The notes under the pieces are model-generated. The model worked only from the letters and a program-made list of their open reading frames with translations. It was not told the DNA's origin and did not search any database. From Diplonema papillatum (lineage: Eukaryota > Euglenozoa > Diplonemea > Diplonemida > Diplonemidae): 64,000 bases of DNA. Below are positions 34,489 to 46,706 of this stretch, one piece after another. The DNA lies in the NCBI GenBank assembly GCA_030068145.1, contig JAPJBO010000022.1:186001-250000 (forward strand), written 5' to 3'. The translations under genes and the position numbers were made by a program. Numbering within the stretch: position 1 is the first letter of the stretch; each line of letters starts with the position of its first letter.

Positions 34489-36365
34489 GAGCCAATTCAC
34501 CCACCCCCTGATCGAGCGTAATCGAGTGTAATATAGTGTAATCGAGTGTAGTAGAGTGTAATCGAGTGTAGTAGAGTGTAGTAGAGTGTAGTCGAGCGTT
34601 GTAGAGTGTGATCGAAATTGACACTAGTATTTTGGGTTCGACCACTGGTGGACCCCTGGCTGGCCCATGAGCGACCATGTTGACCACTGTCTGGCCCAAG
34701 AAGTGCCAAGCACAAGCATACGAGGGACGGAAACCGCAGGTGTGGGCCTTCACCGTGGTGGAGCCAGGCTAGATTCGGGGTGGCGCCCTGGGAGGGACAG
34801 GGACGGGGGTAGTCACGCCTTAGTCCCAGGGCCTCTCCCCACCCATCTGTATGTGTTCTCCTGGTCATCGCTACCGCGCTGACCTTTCCCTCAAAGCCCG
34901 CTGCCCACTGCCCTACAAGAGACATGCTTTGCACTCTCTGAATGCCCATTGACTGTGCTCCGCTTCAGCCGACTGCTTTGGAAGAGGTACTGTGCTCCGT
35001 TTGGTGCCGACTGCCCTGCCAGAGACGTGCTTGCAGACAGAGGTCGGCCGCCGCTACTTTGGTTTTCTCTCGCGTCTTCCCAGCTCCGCCACCTTCCCAG
35101 AGGCTTGGGGAGAGCCACGTGCTCCGGCTGTAAGGGACGAGACCGAGGTGCGACGCTGGCCCCGGTCGCAATCTGTATGTGCCGGCCCGGCCCGATTAGG
35201 CCTTTGGAGTACCGCGTGAATGGCGCGATTGGGCCCACGCGCATGCAGCCTGTCTGCTCGCAGTCACGCCGGCCGGCCCGCAACCGCAACCACATTCGCT
35301 TGTGCCCACACACCAGCTCTTCTTATCGAGCTAGCGATCCAGCTAAGGAGCACAACCGAGGATCCGAGGCGGAATCATGCCCCACAGTGGCCGCACGAGA
35401 GCAGACAGCGATGAAGGCCGCAGGGACAGGGTGTGTCAGCCACAATAACGGCAGGTTCCTCCCGCAGACGCACTACCCATCGGAATGTGACAGCGCAAGT
35501 AGGCTCGATGGAAGCACGAAGTGAAGCAGGATAGACGAGCTACGGAGACGAGACGAGTCGTGTACCAGGGGCAGGCCGGGACGATGAACCGCATGAAGCC
35601 GAAGAAAAAGTTCAAGAACGAAGCAACACCACAAGCCGCGTGCAGCCAAGCAGACCTCCCGGAACCTACGTGGGCAGTAACGAGGAGCCAACAGATGAGT
35701 GTCCACTGAACCCCCTTGTCAATACCCCCAACGACTATGGCACGAATTGCGCAATGCCAGACGGTAGCGTCTGACAATGGCATGCGTGACATTGCAGTGC
35801 CTAAAGGTGAGATTAGCCTCCGTTTTCAACCGCCTTGTTGTCGCCAGGGAGATCGAACCCACAAACAGAAACTTGACATCTTCGAGGACAGGGTGTCTGC
35901 CAAGCGCTTGCCCTATCGCCTGGAACTGCCCCGCAGGGAATGCCAAAAGGCTCGAGTATTAGCTGCGCTAAATTGCAAAGGTTGCTAATACGGGAAAAGG
36001 GGTACCCGAGCCCCTATGCACTCGACAACCTGCTTCCACAAGTCAGTCCGAACTTCCTCGTCCCCTGCTGCACTGCCTGGCTACATCCTTTTTTCAGACG
36101 AATATGCTTATTTTTGTTCGATATTCGATGATCGTGCTATCAGCATCTTTAGCCCCAGAAGAAGGCTCGATAATAGACACGTTGCATCGGCTAATCAGGA
36201 TTGGCTGAGTGCTGTGTGTTTAATCAATTGTTACAGTACCCCCCCAATTCACCAAAAGCTGATCGATTGTAATCGATCGTAATCGAGTGTAATCGAGTGT
36301 AATCGACGCGTAATCGAGTGTAATCGAGCTCAAGTCGCTTTCAGGGGGGGTAGGTGAATTGGCTC
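34489..36365. mobile_element. Element with GAGCCAATTCACC ends and TCGAGTGTAA subterminal repeats
   Basis: GAGCCAATTCACC at 34489 and its reverse complement GGTGAATTGGCTC at 36353-36365 bound 1.9 kb. Inside each end are arrays of (A)TCGAGTGTA. The outer flanks (CCGTCCAGAAATAATAA and ATAACTATTTATTACTAGG) together rebuild a sequence seen intact at 33315-33345, so this element sits inside a foldback unit. I found no transposase; the interior frames are unrecognised. Confidence 0.65.
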
Positions 36366-36369
36366 AAAT

Positions 36370-36460
36370 AACTATTTATTACTAGGACTAAAAAAAGCCT
36401 TTTAGTCCCGAGGAAGGGTTTCTTGTCCCGAGGAAGTTTTTTTTGCCCGAGGGGCCCCCG
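36370..36460. repeat. Half palindrome related to 33334-33503
   Basis: ACTAGGACTAAAAAAAGCC through GCCCGAGGGGCCCCCGA, then it breaks off. It is the continuation of the foldback unit split by the 34489-36365 element. Confidence 0.8.
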
Positions 36461-36624
36461 AAAAAAAGGAAAACACAAAAACAACGCTAAAAACAAAGTC
36501 TCGAGGCCAAAAGAGGAGAAATAAAAAAGAGGCCAAGACAAGTCAAAAGCAAAGGATAGCAAAATAAAAGTCGGAAAAAAAAACACCACCGACTGATCAC
36601 CAAGTTGTCCACGGCACTAAGCAG

Positions 36625-37182
36625 ATGGGTCTTTCTGTCATCGCCGGAGTCTCCGTGGCGCGCCTCGATGCGGCAGGCGTGGTCGATGCTCCAAGAGACA
36701 CGAGCACGAGCCAGCCGGGGGATGAGTATCTGGCGGAAGTGCCCGAGATTTTGGTCCTGCGAGGGCTGATCGCCGACGGCGTGCGGGAGGTGCAAGCGCT
36801 GCTGCAGGCGCAGCGGCGGACGGAGGCGCGCTGCCGGCTCCAGAAGAAGAAGGTGCTCGAACTGAGGCTGCACGAGCTGCTGCGGAAGGAGGGCCGCAGG
36901 CGCCGCGAAGAAGCCTGCTCCTTGTCCCGCGCCAGCAACCTCAGCAGCGGCAGCAGCGGCGGCAGTTTCGCAGGCGACGACGCGTGCAGCGACTCTTCAG
37001 CGGCGAGCGTCTGCGACGAGAGTGTCGGGTACTGCAACGGCGACGCGGGCTCCGACTGGGGCTTCGACGGTCCTGCCAACAGGAAGGGCGGCGACCGGAC
37101 GCCTGCGATTACAGCGTTCGTTCTGGCGGCTTGCCTCGTAGCGGTGCCTCTGCTTAGCCGCCGGTCCGTTGGTGCCGCCTGA
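36625..37182 (+). CDS. Predicted tail-anchored membrane protein, coiled coil
   Basis: 185 codons from an ATG in good context (AAGCAGATGG). Residues 1-40 have no known motif. About 45-100 form a charged helix likely to coil (ADGVREVQALLQAQRRTEAR, LELRLHELLRKEGRRRREE). A Ser/Gly/Asp-rich linker follows. Residues about 158-177 (AITAFVLAACLVAVPLL) are the only hydrophobic span, followed by SRRSVGAA and stop. This single C-terminal span with a short tail is the hallmark of tail-anchored proteins inserted after translation into ER or organelle outer membranes. The family is not recognised. An upstream intron is possible. Two degraded copies of its 3' two thirds follow. Confidence 0.6.
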   Translation: MGLSVIAGVSVARLDAAGVVDAPRDTSTSQPGDEYLAEVPEILVLRGLIADGVREVQALLQAQRRTEARCRLQKKKVLELRLHELLRKEGRRRREEACSLSRASNLSSGSSGGSFAGDDACSDSSAASVCDESVGYCNGDAGSDWGFDGPANRKGGDRTPAITAFVLAACLVAVPLLSRRSVGAA

Positions 37183-37420
37183 ACCATCCTTTGCGTTTAG
37201 ACGACAAGGCCCACAGGCTCCCCCCTCCACCCATGCCTGTCTTTTCAACGCAACAAACGACAAGAGCACCACAGCACAAAGCTGTCTTCCCCGGGTTCGC
37301 TGCGTCTCGTGCGAAGACAGCACACATTTAGGTCGTGTTTGCACCGTCTGGAACAGTGTCCAGAAGGCTTGCGGTCGCAAGTACCTGAGATCTGGACCCT
37401 GGCAAGTTGCGGCAAAAGTA

Positions 37421-37937
37421 GAGGCGCGCTGCCGGCTCCAGAAGAAGACGGTGCTCGAACTGAGGCTGCACGAGCTGCTGCGGAAGGAGGGCCGCAGGCG
37501 CCGCGAAGAACGCCTGCTCCTTGTCCCGCGCCAGCAACCTCAGCAGCGGCAGCAGCGGCGGCAGTTTCGCAGGCGACGACGCGTGCAGCGACTCTTCGGC
37601 GGCGACGAGAGTGTCGGGTACTGCAAAAGCGACGCGGGCTCCGACTGGGGCTTCGACGGTCCTGCCAACAGGAAGGGCGGCGACCGGACGCCTGCGATTA
37701 CAGCGTTCGTTCTGGCGGCTTGCCTCGTAGCGGTGCCTGCTTAGCCGCCGGTCCGTTGGTGCCGCCAGAACCATCCTTTGCGTTTAGACGACAAGGCCCA
37801 CAGGCTCCCCCCTCCACCCATGCCTGTCTCTTCAACGCAACAAACGACAAGAGCACCGCAGCACAAGCTGTGATCACCGGGTTCGCTGCGTCTCGTGCGA
37901 AGACAGCACACATTTAGGTCGTGTTTGTACCGTCTAC
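37421..37937 (+). pseudogene. Second copy of tail-anchored gene 3' part
   Basis: It starts at the same GAGGCGCGCTGCCGG point as 36823 and stays about 95% identical through the 3' untranslated region. One inserted base (at GAAGAACGCC) and a 10-base deletion downstream cancel out. The segment between is read in a shifted frame as a Gln/Arg-rich peptide before the original frame returns for the membrane span, which ends slightly early (VAVPA). It has no obvious own start, so it may be a pseudogene or an alternative last exon. Confidence 0.65.
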
Positions 37938-37958
37938 AACAAGTTGCGGCAGAAGTCA

Positions 37959-38403
37959 GAGGCGCGCTGCCGGCTCCAGAAGTAGACGGTGCTCGAGCTG
38001 AGGCTGCACGAGCTGCCGCGGAAGGAGGGCCGCAGGCGCCGCGAAGAAGCCTGCTCCTTGTCCCGCGCCAGCAACCTCAGCAGCGGCAGCAGCGGCGGCA
38101 GTTTCGCAGGCGACGAGAGTGTCGGGTACTGCAACGGCGACGCGGGCTCCGACTGGGGCTTCGACGGTCCTGCCAACAGGAAGGGCGGCGACCGGACGCC
38201 TGCGATTACAGCGTTCGTTCTGGCGGCTTGCCTCGTAGCGGTGCCTCTGCTTAGCCGCCGGTCCGGTGGTGCCACCTGAACCATTTAGACGACAAGGCCC
38301 ACAGGCTCCCCCCTCCACCCATGCGTGTCTCTTCAGCGCAATAAACGACAAGAGCACACACACGGCACAAAGCTGTGTTCACCGGGTTCGCTGCGTCTCG
38401 TGC
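37959..38403 (+). pseudogene. Third copy of tail-anchored gene 3' part
   Basis: Same left edge (GAGGCGCGCTGCCGG). It carries an in-frame TAG right after LQK and a 36-base in-frame deletion in the linker. The membrane span and tail (VPLLSRRSGGAT) are kept. Without the TAG-containing segment it would be open, so use as an alternative exon cannot be excluded. Confidence 0.65.
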
Positions 38404-38410
38404 GACTCCC

Positions 38411-41400
38411 ACTTGTGAATTTAGTACAATTCACTAACAATCTTGCGGGTTGCCCTTCAATGTGTTAGGCAGTTTGGTGGTTGATCATAATTCCTTATCT
38501 GAAAATGACACAGGGTAAATCCAAGTGGGATAACGATCAACCGGCGCGCACGACCAAAACAAGCGCCTGTCTTTTTCTATTAACCCATTCTTCGAAGAAG
38601 ACTTGCTGCCAGCATCAAACATGCATGAGAGGCCGGCAGCACTGCCTAAACACTGTCTCGCTCACGACCGTTTCCAACAAACAAAAACCTCTAAACCACA
38701 GTAAACGCTAAAAACCCGTATTCTCAAGCGAACTTTAACTCCAAACCCCTTCAATACATCCGCGGTTCAAAAACCTGGCCCCAGTGGTGCTAGCACCACG
38801 CGCTCTGTACACCCACGCAAAAATTTCTCCCCCCAGTGCCTGTGTCTTTTCGACGCAAGGAACGGCAAAAGCTCCACAACACAGAAAGAAGAAGAAAAAA
38901 ACGAAAAAGGCCGCTCCTGGTCCAGGAACGTGACGGTCAACCACAGCTTGCAAAGCTTGAGCCGGAGGCAGCACAGTGCCACAACTGCGCGCACAGCGGC
39001 CTGAGCAGCCGGGAGAGCCCTTGGTTTGTGCGCACTAGCGGAACTCACCTGCTGTTTTGTAAGTTTCGTGTAGTACGCTGCCAACTGCCAAATTTTAGTA
39101 CCGTAACCAGTGCTCCCGCTAACGAAAAAGTGCGAGGAATTCCTCAAAAAAAAAGAGGCTCGAAAAAAGAGGGTGCGGATTTCCTCATGAGGAATTCCTC
39201 ACCTTTTCCCCATTGGTGGTATCGTGTAGCCAAAGCACTGCATCACAGTCTACTCATGGGCTGGCGGGCAGAAGTCTGGGGCTGCCACGGGGGCTGGAGC
39301 CGAGAAAGAGAGTCGAGGATCAGAAGCAGCCCTGGATTTCTTGACAGATTCTCTCCGAGTCGACACAAGTGTCTTGTTCCACGTGATCTCTGGTCAGCGT
39401 CTACTCGTGCCAATGATTCACCAGCACGCAGTGTCGAGTGGTGGTTGAATTTGAAATGGGCTGTTGCCTCCAGGAATGTGCAGTGTTTATTGTGACAAAC
39501 AGACTGAGAGTGCAAACTTTCTCCACCTGTACCGTACCGTTCGCCGGGAGCACTGACCGTACCAACAAAAAAGAAAGGCAAATAAAATGGAAAAAAAAAA
39601 AAGAAAAAACACGCATCTTTCAATGCAAATCCCCATCCCGTCCCTGTTTCCACGCCTCCCCGATCATGTTGTCTCTGTACTACCGCCTTCAACCGTATCC
39701 TTCGATACGCAGATCGGGAATGCGATCACATAGCGAAGAGGGGGGACTCCGTAATAGGTTAGTACTGTTGCACACTCTCGCTAAGGGGGGGGCGCTATTG
39801 ATTTATCAGGGGAATTCTACTAGGTAAAACAAACGACCCTTAGGACACCTCGGTGCGCACTTGGAGCGCGGGGAAACATTTCGCAACACGCACGCACCTG
39901 TGCTCCTCCCATCCCCGCAATGCTGTCACAACGTGAAGCGAATTGTTTGCGCTCTGAACCTGTGTTTCAAGCGGAATCAAGGTCCACTAGCTCAGCGATT
40001 GAAGCATGAAGGAAAAGCGCCTTCACGGTGCGCCAGTCAACAAATTGATAAAACGTGGGGAGCCCACGAGCTCTCACCTATCCTGGCGAGAACTTGGTGT
40101 CGGTCACAAATTGTTTCGAACCTGGCTCGCTTAAGCGAGCAAGTAAAGTGTACACGAAAGAAGCCATGCATGCCCCCCCAAACCCACCCAGTACGTATTA
40201 GCTTTAGAAGAACCCATTCGACGAAGGTCACCCGGAGACTCTAAAATCCCGGATTCTCAAGCGAACTATAACTCTAAAAAGGTTGACGGGGGGACAACGC
40301 AGTTGTCAACCCGCCCCCCCCCCCGCCCCCCGCGATAGCCACGGTTGATGAGAGAACAGGCTAGCCCAGGAGGTCACACCGAAAAAAAGAAATTCCTACC
40401 TGGCCAACCGATATATTCCGGGAGAGCGTTCGTTTGCCTTCGTGGAATTCCACGATGGATCGCAAGAACCACATCGAATTGCCTGCCGTCACTGCACCAT
40501 GGTACACTGTGGTCTATCAGGTATATCAGGTCCATCAGAAACTTTCTGCCAAGTCTCCCCCTGCTAGCATCAAACATACATGAGAGGGAAGGTTCTGCCT
40601 GCACGCTAAACTAAGATTTTCCCCCCCTCTGGCATCGTCTCATATATCATATTGCAGGCAATGCGGATCAGCCGTTGGTCATCAAGCCCCTTCCAACAAC
40701 TTCCAGTCGTAACCCACGCGGTACGCCTTTTTTACTGGTGCACCGTGTGGCCCCTCTCCGTCTCCGACTGCTGGCGGTATCTTAGCTCTGCACCTCTGCC
40801 GACCCTTTTTCAGCCCACGAAGGAGCAGCACGAAGACAGCCGTCGTCAGCCGAAACCCCCAAGTCGCCCTTTCTGAGCCCAACGAAGGGCAGCGCTCTGC
40901 CTTGCAACTAAATGTCCCCACTTCCCTCGACCCCTCCCAGCATACCGTGGCAATTCCTGTTCCGGAAGAACATAGAGAGAAAGGTTTTATGGCGTGACCC
41001 CGCGGTAGGAAACTTGACCTCCCATGGGCTTACTGGGAATTTAATGCCAGCTAATTTCGTGCGAAGCGCCGGCAGAGAACGAAATCCGCTGGACAGGACA
41101 CGAATTTTCTTCTTCATGGGTTTCGGGCTCTGTCGCTTTCCGGAACTGGCGACACCTACTAACTGGTAGTCGAAGAAGCGTTTCCCACTCTGACGTCTGA
41201 TAGATCGTGGTGGTAACCTGCTGACCTCCGGTTAGTGGTCTCACTTGCCCGGTTGTCGCGAACCGGCTTCAAGTACTACCCACATGTACACCCCAAATAG
41301 GGTAAAATGACGTTTTCGGGCGATTTCTTTTGCATTTAGTACCAGTGTGCACGCGATCAGCCGGCTTGCCGGCTGATTACATTTCGAGCTTTTTTTACTT

Positions 41401-41595
41401 ACCGACAGACTCGCCCAAAATCAGCCGATTTTCAACCGTGTAAGCTTTGGCTATGCCGCCCACGGAGCGGAATCAGCTCGACGCACAAACCGGGCACGTT
41501 GTGAATCAAGATGTTGTCGCAAAGTTGTCTGATCGGCAGACCTTCCAAAAATCAGCCGGCTGATTATCAGCCGGTCAGTTTTTCAAGAATTCTTT
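38411..41595. other. Repeat patchwork, no gene
   Basis: It contains R7 copies (38592-38665, 40553-40625), R5 boxes (38706-38745 partial, 40212-40281), an R6-like piece (40055-40130), a CGAGGAATTCCTC palindrome near 39132-39205 and runs of C near 40310-40330. Reading frames on both strands overlap and show no motif. Confidence 0.6.
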
Positions 41596-41722
41596 TTTTG
41601 TATAAGCACCTGCTTTGTAGTCAATGCTTGAGGAGACTGCCAGTTGTGATAGATCAAAGGAGGTAAATGTGCTGTAACCCACACGAAACACAGGTGAATC
41701 TGGGTTTAGTGGCGGGCGTAAG
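41596..41722 (+). repeat. Dispersed repeat R2
   Basis: TATAAGCACCTGCTTTGTAG, GAGGAGACTGCCAGTTG, CAAAGGAGGTAAATGTGCTG and AATCTGGGTTTAGTGGCGGG. Other copies are at 15868-16074, 44250-44372, 44645-44768, 49180-49240 and 50935-51060. Its short length and single orientation hint at a SINE, but I see no tRNA-like head or poly-A tail. Confidence 0.8.
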
Positions 41723-44099
41723 CGTTCAACAAAAAAAGACGAACTTTCACTCTAAAAAGACCCACTTTGTAGTTGTATTGTTTTCTCCCCCTCCATCCTC
41801 CTTCGCAATGAGCACAAGGCAGTCCCTCGAGTATTTCCGGCTGAAATCAACCGCTTTTTTCCTTAGTGCGAACACTGTTTAGTACTTCCCGTGAGCTTCC
41901 CAAGTACTACCCGAGCACACCCCAAGTAACGCCACCGGATCACACCATTTTATGTTCTTTCTGCAGCTGTGCTCACATGTCGTACGCTGATGATGGTGTT
42001 TTGGCGACGGCAGGTCCCTTGCTTTGCCTTTTCTTACTCTCATGCAGTGTGCGCGCGATCGACCGGCTTGCCGGCTGATCAAAATTTGAGCGTTTTTTTT
42101 TTAACCGGCAAGACTCGTACCGAATCAGTGCAAACTTTGGCAATGCCGCCTCTAGCGTGCGCGCCGGTTTTCAAGAAAAGTGCGCACGGCCGCACGGCTG
42201 CGCACGGCCGCACGGCGCGCGCGCACACCGGAGACATCTGGACGAACAAGTGGAAGTGCATTGCGCAGGCTGACTGCGACGGACGGTTGGGTTCCAAGCC
42301 AGCTACTGAAAAGCCACACACAAGGTGCTCAAACGTTGATGCTAGTGAAGGCTGACTGGCCCCACGCAAGACAGGCTGAGGGGAAAGAAAATACACTACC
42401 TCGGATGGCACCACGGCTCGTAGATTTTTTTTTTATAATAGTACATCTGTACTGACGGGAACATTTCCGGAACAACGGTTGCACATGAAAGAGAAAACGA
42501 AGCCAACGAAAAAGTGTTAGTACAGGAAACCCCCCCAGAGAGGTTTATACCCTGTACACGCGAAGAACAAGAAACTTTTGACCTATCATTTTCATCACCT
42601 TTGGTCAGTTGATGCTGATCGTCCGTCGCTTCGTTTATCAGTGCAAGCCCCGACTCCGGAAGTGTTCTCACCACTTCACGAGCGTCTGCCTCGCCGCATG
42701 TTAGCACCTTGTATGCCGTGGGGGAAGGAGAATAAAAATAATAAAAACTTTAAAAACTCTAAAAAAAGAAACACACAGCACAAAAACCACAGCACAACAA
42801 ACATTCTGGCCTCCAGTGGTTCACGCACCACGCGCTCTTCGCAACTAGCAAACTTTCCATCCCCCTCCCCCCGCCCCAAGCATGCACGGTGAGGTCCCGC
42901 CTCAGAAGCTGGTGTTAAAGAGGGTGTGCCCGAGTTAAGAGCGGGCGTGCTGCACGACCAAAAAATTCACTCTAAAAAACGCGGGGAAGTCGAACAATTA
43001 CTAGTTATTGGACACGCGCCAAGCAGTCGTAATCTTTACTCGCCACGCCTATTACGAAATAAATGAAGTAGGATCGCCGCCCTACCTGGCTGTCCTGGCA
43101 CGTACAACACTGGCTGAGGGCATACGTCACGCGTTGGCGGCTCAGCTTGTGGTCCAGTTCGCGTTCGAGGTCTTCGCGCTCTTGCTCCGGCCTGTGCTCC
43201 ATCTGCCGGACCTTCAGGGCTCAGTACTTGCGGGCCTTCGACTGCGCGTGGCGCGTGCTTTCCACGGCTAATATTCGACAAATCGAATAGAAGCACAGGT
43301 GTTACTATTCGACCCGTCCCTTTGAATCCGCACCCCGAAAAGGGGGTGTGGCCCCCGCTTTTCGAACTCGCGCTCTAGTTGCAGCTTCTGACGCTGTGCT
43401 CCACCGTGTGCACCAAGCCAATCACCAGGAAGAAGAGAAAACAAAGCGAAGCCACCCAAACAACTTCCGCCCGGTTGAGAAAATCTGCCTGAAAGAAAAC
43501 TGACATTGACTTTGGGGTGACCCACCAAGTTCATAGCCGAATTCTTCACAGCTTTTTACAGTTTGTGTTGAGCCAAGTTGTGCACAGTTCTGAAGAGTTC
43601 TGCAAAGCTGGGAAAAGTTGCTCTGAGTATATTTGAGATCCTGGGAATTTTTCTGCTACGAAAGAGGTGGATCACCCCACACTTGCTGTCGTTGAGGCGG
43701 GGAGGGGGAGACCACTCGTTATTCTTGTCACCCAACAAGCGCTGTTCCATACGAGCACCGCTTTCAGCAGTGCAGCGACTGTCGCCGCTTCGCTGTCCCG
43801 CATTGCCCCAAGTCCCAATTGTGTGTTCCACCATCATGTAATCCCGCAACCAACACAATACATAAATAAACGCGGACAACAGACCGGTACGGGCTACAAG
43901 GCAACCCCTGCTCAACTTGCTCGCCTGCCTTGATGGCACTTGCACCTTAAAGAACTCAATGCTCAACTTGTAGAACGTGGGGGGCCCAAGACTACACTCC
44001 ACGAAGGAATGTACTTGGTGTCGGTCACAAACAGTCCCGGACATGGCTAGCCATAACCCAGAACGAAAGCGTGCACTAAATATACAACCCACCACACAC
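41723..44099. other. Repeat patchwork, no gene
   Basis: R5 pieces at 41740 and 42965, a GC-rich repeat CGCACGGCCGCACGG at 42182-42220, a hairpin ATTCGACAAATCGAAT at 43270, and an R6 copy at 43974-44092. No supported gene. Confidence 0.55.
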
Positions 44100-44104
44100 G
44101 CACG

Positions 44105-45017
44105 AGAAGGCAAGGTTTCGTTTGTCTACGCATTCCACTGGAATCTTTCGCCAGGTCCGGAGGTGCGCCTTCCGCAGCCAGAGTCATCGGATAAGAAGAA
44201 CACGTGTAGCTCCGTTTTCTGTGTCGCAACCCTTGTTTTCCTAACCGCTTTTGTATAAGCACCTGCATTGTAGGAAATACTTGAGGAGGCTGCCAGCTGC
44301 AAAAGATCAAAGGAGGTAAATGTGCTGTAGCCCACACGAAACACAGCAAATCTGGGTTCAGTGGCGGGCGTAAGCGTTCAACAAAAAAAGACCCACTTTG
44401 TAGTTGCATTGTTTCTCCCCCTCTAACCTCCTTCGAAGTAAGCACAAGGCAGCCCTCGAGTATTTTCTATGTTTCTCAGACTTGTATGCACCACGAGAGA
44501 AGGCAAGGTTTCGTTTGTCTACGCATTCCACTGGAATCTTTCGCCAGGTCCGGATGTGCGCCTTCCGCAGCCAGAGTTATCGGATAAGAAGAACACGTGT
44601 AGCTCCGTTTTCTGTGTCGCAACCCTTGTTTTCTTAGCCGCTTCTGTATAAGCACCTGCATTGTAGGAAATACTTGAGGAGGCTGCCAGCTGCAAAAGAT
44701 CAAAGGAGGTAAATGTGCTGTAGCCCACACGAAACACAGCGAATCTGGGTTCAGTGGCGGGCGTAAGCGTTCAACAAAAAAAGACCCACTTTGTAGTTGC
44801 ATTGTTTCTCCTCCTCTAACCTCCTTCGAAGTAAGCACAAGGCAGCCCTCGAGTATTTTCTATGTTTCTCAGACTTGTATGCACCACGAGAGAAGGCAAG
44901 GTTTCGTTTGTCTATGCATTCCACTGGAATCTTTCGCCAGGTCCAGCCAGAGTTATCGGATTAAAAGAACGCGCGTAGTTTTGTTTTCTTTGTCGCAACC
45001 CTTGTTTTCCTAGCCTC
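44105..45017 (+). repeat. 393-bp tandem repeat, about 2.3 copies
   Basis: AGAAGGCAAGGTTTCGTTTG opens units at about 44105, 44498 and 44891. Each full unit contains a GCCAGAGT(C/T)ATCGGATAAG block and one R2 copy. The third is truncated with internal changes. Confidence 0.88.
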
Positions 45018-45138
45018 TTTTTTTCATTCAGCAACAACCTGGCAGCACCTCCCGAAAAGAAAGAAATAGCGAGATCGTAACGCGCGTCATTATGATTGAA
45101 CAGCCGGGATTGCCGGGGCAGGTCCATTCATGAGAGTA

Positions 45139-45556
45139 CCTAGCCCCCCGTGTTAGTGTCGCCCCCGAACGGCCGCCTGACAAACCAGCCTCACACCGCA
45201 GTCCTGTCTGCAGACACTCAGGTTCCACGCTGATGATGGTCCGCCTTATGTGTCCGTGGCTTAAAGGACCGAAACACGGCGCAGACGGGACCAGTGCGGT
45301 GTTGAGCACATACCCATTCCAAGCACGCCCCCCCCCCCCCGTGTTAGTGCCGCCTACCTTTTTTTCCTAAAAAAGGCGACACCAACACGGGAAGCCGTTG
45401 GTGAGGATCAGACAGTCTTCATGCAAATACAGGAACCCTATTGAGAACAGTCTTCCCATGTTAGTGTCGCCTCGCGTTTTCAGGCAAAACGGCGACACTG
45501 ACAAGGGCTAAACGGAGGCGACACTAACACGGGGGGGGGGGGGGGGGGGGGGTAGG
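45139..45556. mobile_element. TA-flanked MITE related to the pogo-like transposon
   Basis: The left end CCTAGCCCCCCGTGTTAGTG and the right end (reverse complement CCTACCCC...CCCGTGTTAGTGTCGCC) are flanked by TA on both sides (45137-45138, 45557-45558). Inside are more direct and inverted CCCGTGTTAGTGTCGCC copies. The CCTACCCC cap, C-run, GTGTT core, TA target and subterminal repeats match the architecture of the 5.6-kb transposon at 17165-22767, though the inner motif differs (AGTGTCGCC versus TAAGATCGC). Confidence 0.75.
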
Positions 45557-45689
45557 TATAAATGAAAAGGCAAAGCAAGTGAGTTGCCCCACTGCGCCAG
45601 CTGTCTCCGGCTGCTGCGGCAGTTCGACACTTACTGCTACACGACTACTACTTAATTCCCAGCACAAGTCGACACATGCATGGGCGGCA

Positions 45690-46675
45690 GTGCTTCGCCA
45701 GAGTATGCATGGAGAGGCGGTCGTTTGCCGAAAAGAAACGAACTAAAGATCCGTCACCCGATTGCCCAGGAGCATCAGAGGTGTCCTTCGCAAAAAAGAG
45801 CACACGGTTTCGTAGCATTTCTTCGCTGCGTCCCCTGTTTTTCTAACCCTTTGCCGTTTCGCCACCACCAGCCCCCTCGGTAAGACCTCTTACCATCCGG
45901 AAAGACCCGAAGCATGCGTGAGGGGCCCCTGCCTAAGAACCGAACTATTGTTCTTTTCTCCCCATTGCCCAGGAACCGAGAGGTCCTTCGCGAAAAGAGC
46001 ACACGCTTTCGTAGTATTTCTTCGCTGCATCCCCTGTTTTCCAACCCTTTGCCCTTTCGCCACCACCAGCCCCCCTGCAAGTCATTCAGCAGCAAGCGCT
46101 GGCAACCTGCGGTAAGACCTCTTACCATCCGGAAAAAAGCCGAAGCATGCGTGAGGGGCCCCTGCCTAAGAACCGAACTAAAGATCTTTTCTCCCGATTG
46201 CCAGGAGCCGCATGGATCTTTTGGCAAGAAGAACAGCCACAACGGTTGGCAGTATTTCTTTTTTCGGTCCCTTGTTTTCTAGCCCTTTGTCCATACATTA
46301 ACTTCCTTTCGCCTCCACCAGCCTCCTGCCAGCTGTTCAGCAGCAGGCGACATGCAGTATCTTCTTCCTCACGGCAAAAACCCGAAGCATGCATGAGAGG
46401 CAGTTTTGTGCCGAAGAACCAAGCCTAAAGATCCTTCACCCCTATTGCCAGGAGCCGCATGGATCTTTTGGCAACAAGAACACCCCCACCGGTTGACAAT
46501 GCAAAGTGTTCCAAAAATGTTAGCCTGAGCAATGAGCGAACCAACACCAAACTGAAGATCATGTCACTGTCACAGTTTACATGTCCGTGCTTTACATGGA
46601 GATCCCTAACTCAAGACATACCAGGTGAAAAAGAAGAAGAACAACTTGAAGAGAGGGCCCAAACTCGGCCTGCTC

Positions 46676-46706
<31 letters not shown>

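Noticed and set aside
34949-35524. 191-codon plus-strand ORF
   Set aside because: It overlaps equally long frames on the other strand, is Arg/Cys/Pro-rich as expected from GC composition, and has no known motif.
46678-46704. Poly-A tract as a retroposed mRNA tail
   Set aside because: The upstream sequence is part of the 235-bp repeat and there is no target duplication or coding remnant.
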